Part shown: positions 9,974 to 17,821 of the stretch, piece by piece
Layout of the letters: each line of letters starts with the position of its first letter
How positions within the stretch are numbered: position 1 is the stretch's first letter
DNA from: Desulfitobacterium dichloroeliminans LMG P-21439
Lineage (GTDB): Bacteria; Bacillota; Desulfitobacteriia; Desulfitobacteriales; Desulfitobacteriaceae
Length of the DNA stretch: 64,000 bases
Assembly: GCF_000243135.2 (NCBI RefSeq)
Contig: NC_019903.1
Coordinates: 1,154,001-1,218,000, forward strand
Direction of reading: 5' to 3'
The notes under the pieces: model-generated
Told to the model about the DNA's origin: nothing
The model's input: only the letters and a program-made list of their open reading frames with translations
Databases searched by the model: none
Program-made: the position numbers and the translations under genes

Positions 9974-10628
9974 AACGCTGATCTGGAAAGACCTTCTTTC
10001 TGAGTTGAAAACAAAGGAAATGATTAGTGGTATTCTCGTGTTTTCCCTTCTAACCATGGTGATCTTTAATTTTGCCTTTGATCCAAATATAGATACTATT
10101 AAACAGGTCTTTCCAGGAATTATGTGGGTTGCGTTCAGTTTCGCGGGAATAACAGGACTGAATCGCTCCTTTCTCACGGAGAAAACCAATGATTGTCTTA
10201 CAGGGCTAACTTTATGTACGTTAGATAGAGGGGTAATATATTTAGCTAAGTCTATATCGAATTTTATATTTATGTTCATTGTGGAGGTCATTACTGTCCC
10301 AATGATGTTTATCTTGTTTGATTACAAGTTTAAGGGTTCGCCTCTTTTTTTGGGTCTCGTTATCATACTAGGGACCTGGGGATTTATTTCCATCGGGACA
10401 TTTTTATCGGCGTTAGCAATTAATACGAGAAACAGTGAAATTTTACTTCCGATTATCTTATTTCCTCTAATTGTACCTGTGCTAATCGCTGCAGTCCAAG
10501 GAACAGGTGTAATACTCAGTGGCGGTACCTGGTTCGACGTCTCCAATTGGTTAAAAATTCTGTTGGCATTTGGAGCTATCTTTACTGTAGTCCCTTGGAT
10601 ACTATTTGACTATTTGTTGGAGGTGTGA
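9936..10628 (+). CDS. ccmB: Heme exporter permease CcmB
   Basis: A membrane protein of up to 230 residues with six hydrophobic segments, the CcmB permease partner of CcmA. It overlaps the end of ccmA. The start is uncertain: ATG 9936 has no ribosome site, while a perfect GGAGG at 9938-9942 sits 8 nt before an ATA codon (9951). That codon is exactly where the paralog in cluster 2 begins by alignment (KTLLWKEF / KTLIWKDL). Either the ATG without a Shine-Dalgarno is used or a rare AUA start gives 225 residues. The family call is secure from context and hydropathy. Confidence 0.9.
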   Translation: MEVEKINYLNQVKTLIWKDLLSELKTKEMISGILVFSLLTMVIFNFAFDPNIDTIKQVFPGIMWVAFSFAGITGLNRSFLTEKTNDCLTGLTLCTLDRGVIYLAKSISNFIFMFIVEVITVPMMFILFDYKFKGSPLFLGLVIILGTWGFISIGTFLSALAINTRNSEILLPIILFPLIVPVLIAAVQGTGVILSGGTWFDVSNWLKILLAFGAIFTVVPWILFDYLLEV

Positions 10629-10630
10629 AA

Positions 10631-11302
10631 ATGGTAAAAAGAGTATTAGCCTGGCTAACTTTTATAACAGTCCTGATAGCTACTTATCTTGTGTTTATGT
10701 GGGTACCCAATGAGCGAATTATGGGCCCGGTTCAAAAGATTTTTTATTTTCATGTGTCAGCAGCATGGATTGGCTTTTTTGCCTTTTTTGTGGTTTTTGT
10801 TGCAGGGGTATTATATCTCAGGACAAGGAACGAAAAGTGGGATGCTGTTGGTGCTGCTTCGGCAGAAATAGGTATCATGTTTACGGCTATCGTTCTGATT
10901 ACAGGGCCTATCTGGGGAAGAGCTGCCTGGAATGCATGGTGGACTTGGGACCCTAGACTTACAACAACCTTAGTTTTGTTTTTCATTTATATTGCCTACT
11001 TTATGGTCCGCTCTTCAATTATTGAGCCGGAGAAAAAAGCTCGCATAGCAGCAATTTTTGGAATGGTAGGTTTTATAGATGTGCCTATCGTATGGTTCTC
11101 AATACGATGGTGGAGAACGATCCATCCAGTAGTCGTAAGTAGTTCCGGTTTTGCAATGTCTTCAAAGATGGTGGTTACTCTCTTGGTTAGCGTAGTCGCA
11201 TTTACATTTCTTTATTTCTTTTTATTAGCCAATACTATGTTTGTTGTGAAAATGCAATCCGAACTCGCTATGCTAAAAGAAAAGATTAGAGAGGGGAGAT
11301 AG
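10631..11302 (+). CDS. ccmC: Heme handling protein CcmC
   Basis: A 223-residue six-helix membrane protein with the WWD-type heme motif WNAWWTWDPRLT in the middle of the protein and flanking conserved His residues (FYFHVSAAW; RTIHPVV). CcmC loads heme onto CcmE. The start chosen is ATG 10631, preceded by GGAGG at a 7-nt spacing; a GTG two codons upstream overlaps the ccmB stop. Followed after 3 bp by ccmD. Confidence 0.94.
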   Translation: MVKRVLAWLTFITVLIATYLVFMWVPNERIMGPVQKIFYFHVSAAWIGFFAFFVVFVAGVLYLRTRNEKWDAVGAASAEIGIMFTAIVLITGPIWGRAAWNAWWTWDPRLTTTLVLFFIYIAYFMVRSSIIEPEKKARIAAIFGMVGFIDVPIVWFSIRWWRTIHPVVVSSSGFAMSSKMVVTLLVSVVAFTFLYFFLLANTMFVVKMQSELAMLKEKIREGR

Positions 11303-11305
11303 AAT

Positions 11306-11458
11306 ATGAGTTATTTATTTGCTGCCTATTCAGCCATTTGGTTTGTAATTTTCTTTTATGTCTTTACGGTGTCTAAACGTCAACGCAGTATTGAGAAGGA
11401 AGTACTGTATATTAAATCTATTATAGATCCTAAGGGAAGTGTGCCAACTGATTTATAA
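11306..11458 (+). CDS. ccmD: CcmD-like small membrane protein
   Basis: A 50-residue ORF begins MSYLFAAYSAIWFVIFF and ends VPTDL. It has one membrane helix followed by a basic stretch (SKRQRSIEKEV), the layout of CcmD, which stabilises CcmC and holo-CcmE release. GAGGGGAG lies 6-7 nt upstream. The equivalent gene is at 33487 in cluster 2. The short length makes homology search weak, but position and topology are convincing. Confidence 0.82.
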   Translation: MSYLFAAYSAIWFVIFFYVFTVSKRQRSIEKEVLYIKSIIDPKGSVPTDL

Positions 11459-11511
11459 TATTGCTGGACGCTCCCATTGATTGGGCAGAAAAATCACTCG
11501 TTACTTAAATA

Positions 11512-11557
11512 AAACGAGCCACGAATACAGTTAGTACTAGTGGCTCGTTTCACTATT
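11512..11557 (+). terminator. Terminator of ccm cluster 1
   Basis: AAACGAGCCAC (11512-11522) pairs perfectly with GTGGCTCGTTT (11540-11550) and is followed by a short T-rich stretch, about 50 bp after ccmD. Confidence 0.85.
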
Positions 11558-11616
11558 TTGGGAATTTAGATATGTTACTATTTATTGAATCTAAGCATTT
11601 TAAAAACAAGCATAAA

Positions 11617-11640
11617 AAACAGCTCTAATCTGAGCTGTTT
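11617..11640 (-). terminator. Terminator for the minus-strand DUF2680 gene
   Basis: AAACAGCTC and GAGCTGTTT form a perfect 9-bp stem with a 6-nt loop; on the minus strand the 3' arm ends in a T run. Confidence 0.75.
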
Positions 11641-11660
11641 ATAAACAAATATTAATTTTC

Positions 11661-12014
11661 TTACCAGCAACCACCGTAGTAGCCGCCACCATTTGAACCC
11701 CAGCCGCCGTAATATCCACGGCCATATCCCCACCCGTAGTCTTGAGTCGGTGCATTTGTACCATACTGTTGGGTATACTGTTGCCTATTTTGCTCATAAA
11801 TATCAATATTAGCTTTAGTTACATCTGCTTGATCCAGGGTAATTTCTCCTGCCTCTGCATATTTATCGACGATCCGTTTCTGCAACTCTAATATTTGTTG
11901 GTTCAAAGCCTCAATTTCCGTTTTTTGTTGATCTGTTATTGCTGCATATGTAGGAGCTGCTGCGAAAGCTAGGATGGAAAGAGAGGCAATAATAGTGATT
12001 AATCTTTTTTTCAT
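11661..12014 (-). CDS. Secreted DUF2680-type protein ending in Gly-Cys-Trp
   Basis: A 117-residue exported protein. A signal peptide with cleavage near AAAPTYAA (about residue 24) precedes a helical region (NQQILELQKRIVDKYAEAGE) typical of DUF2680/YckD-like proteins. A Gly/Tyr-rich tail ends YYGGCW. Only one Cys is present, at the penultimate position. A DUF2680 paralog lies at 41916. The terminal Cys-Trp is shared with two unrelated-looking secreted proteins in this window. No function is known to me. Good RBS (GGGGTAG region) before the ATG; 59 bp separate it from the upstream gene, so it may be cotranscribed. Confidence 0.8.
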   Translation of the reverse strand: MKKRLITIIASLSILAFAAAPTYAAITDQQKTEIEALNQQILELQKRIVDKYAEAGEITLDQADVTKANIDIYEQNRQQYTQQYGTNAPTQDYGWGYGRGYYGGWGSNGGGYYGGCW

Positions 12015-12073
12015 ATAAACTACCCCTTCAATACTATTCTAGTTAAGACAAACTTTTTTGCATGATTGGTACG

Positions 12074-12364
12074 TTACCAGCACCACCACCCTGAACGGCT
12101 CATCATCGAACCATTATTACCGTTCCAGCGGCTATTTCCGTAGTTGTACCAACCATTATCTGACCAGTTCCCAGGATTCATCTGACCATAGTAGGGATAA
12201 TAAGATGGTCTTTGAGAGGATTCAGACTGATTTTGATCAGATTCTTGAGCAGCCCAGTATCCTTGTGGTGACATTGGAGCAGCGTTGACGTTTGAGGTGG
12301 ATAATCCAACCGTTAGGAATGTAGCCGCAGCACATAGAATCAAGGTTTTCTTAAAAAATTTCAT
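12074..12364 (-). CDS. Small secreted Asn/Gly/Trp-rich protein ending in Cys-Trp
   Basis: A 96-residue exported protein with a signal peptide (residues 1-28, cut near NVNAA) and a low-complexity mature part rich in Asn, Gly, Tyr, Trp, Ser and Met, ending GWWCW. Nothing in the mature chain suggests an enzyme. Its promoter carries three GTAAC-type half-sites at 11-bp spacing. It lies just upstream of the DUF2680 gene, in the same orientation. A metal-binding, surface or pilin-like structural role is possible, but I do not recognise the family. Confidence 0.72.
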   Translation of the reverse strand: MKFFKKTLILCAAATFLTVGLSTSNVNAAPMSPQGYWAAQESDQNQSESSQRPSYYPYYGQMNPGNWSDNGWYNYGNSRWNGNNGSMMSRSGWWCW

Positions 12365-12391
12365 TTGTACACCCCCTTTTTTTATAAGTTA

Positions 12392-12434
12392 ATTATATAA
12401 TCCTTAAATCACAATAATGTTACGGAATTTTAAC
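12392..12434 (-). promoter_or_regulatory. 11-bp direct-repeat promoter
   Basis: Read on the minus strand: GTTAA (12434-12430), GTAAC (12423-12419) and GTGAT (12412-12408) are spaced exactly 11 bp. A 10-nt gap follows, then a perfect TATAAT -10 (12397-12392). A further ATCAC lies one unit upstream. Drives the gene at 12074-12364. Confidence 0.65.
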
Positions 12435-12486
12435 ATTTTTGTGATAGGGATTCACCGTAATTTACCTGTTCGTTACTCCTTAAAAA

Positions 12487-12528
12487 GCACAGATGGCAGG
12501 CCCTTTTTAGGTAACCTGCCATTTGTGC
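12487..12528 (-). terminator. Strong hairpin terminator
   Basis: GCACAGATGGCAGG pairs with CCTGCCATTTGTGC, with A-rich and T-rich flanks. It lies just beyond the 3' end of the minus-strand gene at 12540 and could act in both directions. Confidence 0.82.
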
Positions 12529-12539
12529 CTTTTAAGATG

Positions 12540-13028
12540 TTACCACCTATAACCTGAACCGTTATTAGACATCATATTTCCGTTACCATTTCCGTTCCAA
12601 TTTCCATTCCAACAATTCTGATCCCATTGAGGAGGACAATAATTGTATTGATAGTTTTGGCTTGGAGCTGGTGTTGAAGGCTGACTGGGAGCCGGTTTAG
12701 GAGTAGGTTTAGCTACTGCTGGCTTTTGAGGTGTCGGTTGAGTTGGTGTCTGTTGCTGCACAGTTTCTTGGGTAGGTGTTGTAGAAGCAGGAGTCTGTGT
12801 GGAGGGATCAGTCGTAGTTGAAGGAGTTGTAGCTGTTGGCGTTGTAGCACTGGGGGAACTCGTATTCATATTCATAACCATTGGATTAGGATCATTTTTA
12901 ATCCAATCTGCCATTTTTTGTTCATAATCTGTAGAAGTTGCGGCTGTTGCAATTCCAGCTCCTCCAACAAATAGACCTAAAGCTAATGCACCTGTAAAGA
13001 GCTTGTTTCTGAAAATCTTCATAATCAT
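12540..13028 (-). CDS. Secreted Pro/Thr/Gln-rich protein, tandem copy A
   Basis: A protein of up to 162 residues. Its first 60 or so residues (signal peptide, then YEQKMADWIKNDPNP) are identical to those of the neighbour at 13299. The mature region is a Thr/Pro/Gln/Ser linker followed by an Asn/Gly-rich tail ending GSGYRW. ATG 13028 is 3 nt from GGGAG; the second ATG (13022, MKIFRN) has better spacing (9 nt) and may be the true start. The layout suggests an exported, cell-wall-spanning or surface protein. The linker differs in length between the two copies, as expected for slippage-prone repeats. No known family recognised. Confidence 0.75.
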   Translation of the reverse strand: MIMKIFRNKLFTGALALGLFVGGAGIATAATSTDYEQKMADWIKNDPNPMVMNMNTSSPSATTPTATTPSTTTDPSTQTPASTTPTQETVQQQTPTQPTPQKPAVAKPTPKPAPSQPSTPAPSQNYQYNYCPPQWDQNCWNGNWNGNGNGNMMSNNGSGYRW

Positions 13029-13156
13029 TTTCTCCCTTCAATTGTCTTTATAATTTTTCAACTTGCATGTAAAGAATATTTAGGCATCATTCGAATTTAT
13101 TGACCACCTCCGTGTTCAAGTAGTCTTTCGACATCAAAGATTACCTTTAGGGGGGT
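12832..13156. repeat. 325-bp direct repeat, copy 1
   Basis: This segment covers the start of the 12540 gene and about 130 bp upstream. It matches 13780-14104 at an offset of 948 bp with only isolated mismatches by eye, marking a recent tandem duplication. Confidence 0.85.
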
Positions 13157-13298
13157 CTATATAAAATTTGGTACTGTCTTTTAGAAGTCCATATAATCGG
13201 ACTCATAAGCACCAAGACTATACCGCCAATTTGTTCTTAGCTAAACAAAAAAATTCACATCCTTACAATTAAGGAGTACAACTATATGTTCACATATA
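13157..13298. other. Spacer between duplicated genes
   Basis: No gene seen. It holds a small hairpin (AGTCC/GGACT at 13185-13202) and a stretch near 13260-13290 that resembles 14195-14225, so the duplication probably once extended through here and has since diverged. Confidence 0.4.
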
Positions 13299-13976
13299 TT
13301 ACCTATGCCCACCGTTATAGCTACCTGACATATGATTCTCGCCCATGGAATTATGATTTTGACCATCACGGTTCATATTATGATTTTCGTTATAACCGTT
13401 TGTGGTAATGTTATTTGTGTTTTTAACCGTACTTGATGGCTGAGCGCTTTGATTCGTTTGAGCGTTATGCCATTGCTGGTGTTGTTGAGAATTCATATCT
13501 GAATGATCTTGGTAATCATTGCAATAATATTGATAGTTTTGGCTTGGAGCTGGCGTTGAAGGCTGACTTGGAGTAGGTTTAGATACTGCAGGTTTTTGAT
13601 GTGTCAGTTGAGTTGGAGTCTGCTGCTGAACAGTTTCTTGGGAAGGTGTTGTAGAAGCAGGAGCCGTTGTAGAGGGATCTGTATTATTAGTAGTTGTAGA
13701 ATCAGCCGGAGTCTGTGTGGAGGGATCAGTAGTTGTTGTTGTAGAATCAGCCGGAGTCTGTGTAGTAGTAGAAGGATCAGCTGTTGGCGTTGTAGCACTG
13801 GGGGAACTCGTATTCATATTCATAACCATTGGATTAGGATCATTTTTAATCCAATCTGCCATTTTTTGTTCATAATCTGTAGAAGTTGCGGCTGTTGCAA
13901 TTCCAGCTCCTCCAACAAATAGACCTAAAGCTAATGCACCTGTAAAGAGCTTGTTTCTGAAAATCTTCATAATCAT
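13299..13976 (-). CDS. Secreted Thr/Pro/Gln-rich protein, tandem copy B
   Basis: A protein of up to 225 residues, the longer partner of the gene at 12540. It has the same signal peptide and YEQKMADWIKNDPNP segment. A longer linker follows with repeated units such as TPADSTTTTTDPSTQ, then a different tail rich in His, Asn and Met (SMGENHMSGSYNGGHR). The tail lacks the terminal Trp of copy A. Alternative start at 13970 (MKIFRN) as for copy A. The His/Asn/Met-rich tail could bind metal, but this is inference only. The -10-like TATAAA and a TTTACA lie in the duplicated upstream region. Confidence 0.75.
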   Translation of the reverse strand: MIMKIFRNKLFTGALALGLFVGGAGIATAATSTDYEQKMADWIKNDPNPMVMNMNTSSPSATTPTADPSTTTQTPADSTTTTTDPSTQTPADSTTTNNTDPSTTAPASTTPSQETVQQQTPTQLTHQKPAVSKPTPSQPSTPAPSQNYQYYCNDYQDHSDMNSQQHQQWHNAQTNQSAQPSSTVKNTNNITTNGYNENHNMNRDGQNHNSMGENHMSGSYNGGHR

Positions 13977-14104
13977 TTTCTCCCTTCAATTGTCTTTATA
14001 ATTTTTCAACTTGCATGTAAAGAATATTTAGGTATCATTCGAATTTATTGACCACCTCCGTGTTCAAGTAGTCTTTCGACATCAAAGATCACCTTTAGGG
14101 GGGT
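13780..14104. repeat. 325-bp direct repeat, copy 2
   Basis: Near-identical partner of 12832-13156 (offset 948 bp), ending in the same GGGGGGT run. It includes the promoter and first ~60 codons of the 13299 gene. Confidence 0.85.
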
Positions 14105-14303
14105 GGCCGTAAAAACTTTTCAAAAAAACAGGCCGCTACCAAGTAACGGGTCTATTCTGAGGTGCGCAATTTAATAGCAGAAGAATTGCTCAGCCTTTCA
14201 ATTTAAGGAGTGCAATTTTTTATGTAACCAGTGACTCCGCCTCCCACTGTATGACTTTAGGCCAACAAGTGAAGACAGTGTCTTCGGGGTTTCTATGCCC
14301 TAT
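14105..14303. other. Gene-free stretch with unassigned hairpins
   Basis: No ORF seen. A perfect GAAGAC-AGT-GTCTTC hairpin lies at about 14272-14286, inside a longer segment with C/G-rich blocks that could fold. I compared it mentally with the common riboswitch classes and did not find a match. Confidence 0.35.
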
Positions 14304-14357
14304 GTAACAGGAAAACATACGATTTGTGACATTCCTGTAACATTTAAGCTCTATAAT
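14304..14357 (+). promoter_or_regulatory. 11-bp direct-repeat promoter of sigI-rsgI
   Basis: GTAAC (14304), ACATA (14315, poor), GTGAC (14326) and GTAAC (14337) lie on an exact 11-bp grid. A 10-nt gap and a perfect TATAAT (14352) follow. No -35 consensus at the usual distance. Confidence 0.65.
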
Positions 14358-14420
14358 GGAATCTAAAATGAAATGTAAATTATTTTATCCTACCCCATAA
14401 AAGAGGTTCACTTTATACGA

Positions 14421-15167
14421 ATGAATAACAGTGGAGTGATTAATGTGCATGAACCGATTTTAAAAGATTTTCTTCTCTCGGCTCAAAACGGTGATACTCT
14501 CTCCCGGGAGGAAATCATAAAATCTCACAAAAACTTTATCGCAAAGGTAAGTTCTAGAATATGCAATCGGTATTTAACCTGGGATAATGATGATGAGCTG
14601 AGCATAGCGCTCATGGCCTTTAATGAAGCCATTGACAGCTTTGACCCTCAAGGCGGAGCAGCTTTTGAAAGTTTTGCACACACCGTTATTCGAAGAAGAT
14701 TAGTCGATTATTTTCGCAAAGAAGGAAAACATAAGTATCTCTCCTTGTCCCCAATGAATCCTGAGGACGAGGAATTGAGCATTTACGACCTTAATAATTC
14801 TCAAGAGCAATATCGAGAAGAAAAGAGTAATGCCCAGTTTGCCGAAGTCATGGAGACCTACATTCATGCACTCAGTGAATATGGTGTTTGTATTGATGAT
14901 TTACTCAAAGTATCTCCTAAGCATCGAGATAGTAAACAAACCCTTATCCGAGTGACAATGACATTGATTCAATACCCTCATTTAGTTGCCCAATTAAAGA
15001 AGCATAAACTCTTACCTATCAAAGAACTCGAGCTTACAACCGGAGTTAAGCGAAAGGTTTTAGAAAAAGGAAGAAGGTATATTATTGCTCTTACCTTGAT
15101 TCTCTCTGAGCCAGGATTTTATCCACTCAAAACGTTTACCAAAATCACTACAGATTTAATGGAGTAG
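14421..15167 (+). CDS. sigI: RNA polymerase sigma factor SigI
   Basis: A 248-residue sigma-70-family factor of the SigI type. Region 2 is visible around residues 30-100 (DDELSIALMAFNEAIDSF, then AHTVIRRRLVDYFRKE), with a C-terminal helical DNA-binding region (ELTTGVKRKVLEKGRRYI). SigI factors are released from the membrane anti-sigma RsgI in response to heat or wall/polysaccharide signals; rsgI follows 11 bp downstream. ATG 14421 lacks a well-placed ribosome site. GTG 14445, preceded by TGGAG at about 7 nt, is an alternative start. An ACCCC...CGAA pair (14392 and 14418) resembles a SigI-type promoter and would fit only the later start. Confidence 0.9.
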   Translation: MNNSGVINVHEPILKDFLLSAQNGDTLSREEIIKSHKNFIAKVSSRICNRYLTWDNDDELSIALMAFNEAIDSFDPQGGAAFESFAHTVIRRRLVDYFRKEGKHKYLSLSPMNPEDEELSIYDLNNSQEQYREEKSNAQFAEVMETYIHALSEYGVCIDDLLKVSPKHRDSKQTLIRVTMTLIQYPHLVAQLKKHKLLPIKELELTTGVKRKVLEKGRRYIIALTLILSEPGFYPLKTFTKITTDLME

Positions 15168-15178
15168 GTGGTTATATT

Positions 15179-16351
15179 ATGGAAAAAACCAAAGGAATTG
15201 TTATGCGAACCTCAAAAAAGGTGACTGCTATATACACGGAAAAAGGAGACTTTATTGAAGTCCCTACGCCAAAAGAAATTCCGCGTGTAGGCGATATGAT
15301 TGAGGTGGATATTAAAAACAAACGGCTCCCGCTTTACAGTCAATCTTGGCTTAAGTACACGGCCTCTGCTGCTATCCTTCTCCTTGTCTTTTCGTTGGCC
15401 GCATTTAATATTTTAGCTCTTCCGAACATGGCAGTGGCCTCTGTTTCACTAGATATGAATAAAGGTATCGAACTTCTGGTGAATAAAGATGGTAAAGTGA
15501 TTGAAGTACGCGATGTTAATGGCGGGGCATATATGGTTGAGGGATTATCTCTAACCGGTCAAGATCCCTACCAAGCCATTAACCTCATTATCGAGAATGC
15601 TGTGAAATCAGGAGAACTAGAAGAGTCTGAAAATCTTATCTTTGTCCGTATCGTTCCTCTCTCTCAATGGTTTGATAATAATCTTGATAAAGAAACCCTA
15701 AAACGTTCAATTGAGGCTGAAATGTCACGTTTAAACGTCGCTGGGAATTTGATCGTTGGTGAGTCCAATGAAGAAGTGCGTAAGGAAGCTATAGAACATG
15801 GAATGTCCGTGAATGACCATATTATGTATGAGCGCTTCCAAGAAAACGGAATCGTTGTACAGCCTGAGGCCTTGCGCGGTAGTGATCCAAAACAAGTTTT
15901 ATCCGATACTAATATGAACATAAGTGACCTTTTTCCGGGAGAATGTACTGAGATTAGATCATCTATGCAGTCGGGAAGAACTGAGAGTAGTTCAAATTCA
16001 TGGGGTTCCGAAATGGGACCAAAGGCTCATGATAATCGGGGAATGGAATCCGGTGAACAAAGTCCCTCTTCTATGCATAACAACGGGTCTAACGAAACTC
16101 CTGAAGTCTGGCATAATTCACCTGCAAATTCAAGCAACTCAACACCTCAAAGCCCTACAGAGCAAAATTCAACGCCCCAAAGTCCCCCACAGCAGAACTC
16201 GACGACTACTCCGAATTTTATGAATAAAAATCACGATGAAAACTGGAATGGGGAATCAGAACACGATGGTGAATACAATTCCTCTGAGCCAATGAATTCA
16301 TGGCGAGATTCAAATCATAATTCAGATTGGAGCAAACATCGTTCCTGGTAA
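15179..16351 (+). CDS. rsgI: Anti-sigma-I factor RsgI-like membrane protein
   Basis: A 390-residue single-pass protein. The N-terminal cytoplasmic domain (IVMRTSKKVTAIYTEKGDF...) is the RsgI anti-sigma domain that binds SigI. One membrane segment lies near residues 60-82, followed by an extracytoplasmic domain of about 150 residues. A long Ser/Asn/Gln/Pro-rich tail ends HRSW. RsgI-type proteins hold SigI inactive until the outside domain or its cleavage signals. The tail shows no carbohydrate-binding module, unlike cellulolytic clostridia. It shares the C-terminal Trp seen in several secreted proteins here. Confidence 0.88.
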   Translation: MEKTKGIVMRTSKKVTAIYTEKGDFIEVPTPKEIPRVGDMIEVDIKNKRLPLYSQSWLKYTASAAILLLVFSLAAFNILALPNMAVASVSLDMNKGIELLVNKDGKVIEVRDVNGGAYMVEGLSLTGQDPYQAINLIIENAVKSGELEESENLIFVRIVPLSQWFDNNLDKETLKRSIEAEMSRLNVAGNLIVGESNEEVRKEAIEHGMSVNDHIMYERFQENGIVVQPEALRGSDPKQVLSDTNMNISDLFPGECTEIRSSMQSGRTESSSNSWGSEMGPKAHDNRGMESGEQSPSSMHNNGSNETPEVWHNSPANSSNSTPQSPTEQNSTPQSPPQQNSTTTPNFMNKNHDENWNGESEHDGEYNSSEPMNSWRDSNHNSDWSKHRSW

Positions 16352-16398
16352 AAACAATAAGGAGAAGGCGAGAATATCTCGACCTCTCCTTATTGTTT
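16352..16398. terminator. Bidirectional terminator, sigI-rsgI versus kinase operon
   Basis: AAACAATAAGGAGA (16352-16365) pairs perfectly with TCTCCTTATTGTTT (16385-16398), with an inner CGAGA/TCTCG stem. It lies exactly between convergent operons. Confidence 0.88.
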
Positions 16399-17821
16399 AA
16401 TTTTCTAACGGGAAATAGACGGTAAACATTGTACCATTCCCTAGTTTACTTTCGGCCGCAACCTTTCCACCATGCATTTCAGTTATCTTCTTTACAATGG
16501 AAAGTCCTAGACCCGTTCCGGTTCCTCTCCTGGACCTCGACTTGTCCACTTTATAAAATCTTTCCCAGATATTTTCGAGCTCTTCCTGGGGAATGCCGGG
16601 TCCAGAGTCTTTTACCGCAATAAAAGCCCAACTGTTCTCTATCCCAAGCTGAATACTTATTGTTCCATTTAAATCGGAATGTTTTATCGCATTATCCATT
16701 AAATTAGTAAGAACTTGTTTAAGTCGATCACTGTTTCCCCAAATCGTGATTTGTTGTTTTGGTAAAATAACATTTAATTGAATTTCTTTTGACTCTGCAA
16801 AATGTTTTAATCGTTCCGCTGAAATCTGAACAAGCTTATTTAGTACGATATAATCCATATCATCTAAGGAATTGATAGCTTCTAATCCCTTGAGGTCTTG
16901 AAGATCATCGACGAGCTCTCTAAGTCGTTCGGTCTCATCAATAATTAGTTTCAAATAGTGTTGTTCTTGTTCTTTAGATTTTACTAAACCGTCTAGGATG
17001 GCTTCGGAAAAACCCTGAATAACAGTCAATGGCGTACGCAATTCATGGGAGACGTCCGAAAGAAGTTCTTGTCTTAAACGATCGAGACGTTCAATATCAT
17101 CGATTTTTCCCTTCAGCTCGGAGGACATAACGTTAAATGAATGGGCAAGACGACCGACCTCATCTTCTGATGCTACTTGAATTTGTCGGCCATATTCTCC
17201 TTCTGCTATATACTGAGCAGTCTCCTCCATCTTAATCAAAGGCCGAACGAGCTTTCTTGAAATGAATACACTAATAATAGTCGCTAGTATAATTCCAATA
17301 ACAGCTCCAATGAGAGCTATGACTAAAATGCTGTTAACATGCTGCTTTATTGTTGATAATGGACTACTAATAACAACAGAACCAAGATTTTTACTTTGGT
17401 CTTTTAAAGGAACTACAACTAAAAAAATTTCATCGATTACTCCTGGAAGTTTTCCGGAGTAAACTACATTATTTCCGCTTGAGACTTTTTCTTTAAACCC
17501 TGGTTCATGAAGAATCCTTTCAAGGGGTTCATTAAGCGGCTGTCCGTATAACAACTCTCCGTCAAGATTAGCTATTGAAATATTAGCGTTTAAGAATTTT
17601 CCAAGAATCCGAAACCTTTCATTGATACGTTCGCCTTCTGTATCTTTATAGGTATTGTAGATGGTAACAACTTCCTGAGCCTCATAGATATAAAATTTAG
17701 CTTGTTGGTTATAAATTAGCGTTCTAATTTGCTGAGCTTGAACCAAAATAGAAAACAGAAATACCCCTAAAACCAAGGCGATAATTGTCAGCCAAAGTTT
17801 TAGGCTAAGGCTCTTTTTCAA
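16397..17821 (-). CDS. Sensor histidine kinase (second two-component system)
   Basis: A 474-residue membrane kinase. Two membrane segments (about 8-28 and 165-190) bracket an extracytoplasmic domain. HAMP, HisKA with His near 259 (DVSHELRTPLT), and HATPase with DNAIKHSD, DSGPGIP and GTGTGLGLSIV follow. It starts with TTG overlapping the regulator's TGA (TTGA), indicating translational coupling. The operon order from its promoter is small secreted protein, regulator, kinase. Signal unknown. Confidence 0.9.
   Translation of the reverse strand: MKKSLSLKLWLTIIALVLGVFLFSILVQAQQIRTLIYNQQAKFYIYEAQEVVTIYNTYKDTEGERINERFRILGKFLNANISIANLDGELLYGQPLNEPLERILHEPGFKEKVSSGNNVVYSGKLPGVIDEIFLVVVPLKDQSKNLGSVVISSPLSTIKQHVNSILVIALIGAVIGIILATIISVFISRKLVRPLIKMEETAQYIAEGEYGRQIQVASEDEVGRLAHSFNVMSSELKGKIDDIERLDRLRQELLSDVSHELRTPLTVIQGFSEAILDGLVKSKEQEQHYLKLIIDETERLRELVDDLQDLKGLEAINSLDDMDYIVLNKLVQISAERLKHFAESKEIQLNVILPKQQITIWGNSDRLKQVLTNLMDNAIKHSDLNGTISIQLGIENSWAFIAVKDSGPGIPQEELENIWERFYKVDKSRSRRGTGTGLGLSIVKKITEMHGGKVAAESKLGNGTMFTVYFPLEN

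Noticed and set aside
13596-13922. Cys/Ser/Arg-rich plus-strand frame
   Set aside because: It is the complement of the repetitive Thr/Pro/Gln coding region of the secreted protein; the Cys richness is a by-product of codon repeats.
12540-14104. Considered the repeated Thr/Pro codons as a CRISPR-like or satellite array
   Set aside because: Repeats are in frame, irregular in length and inside signal-peptide-bearing proteins; there are no uniform spacers.
14105-14303. Thought of a c-di-GMP-I riboswitch because of GGCC/GGTAGCGG-like blocks
   Set aside because: The conserved core blocks of that class are not present in the right order on either strand.
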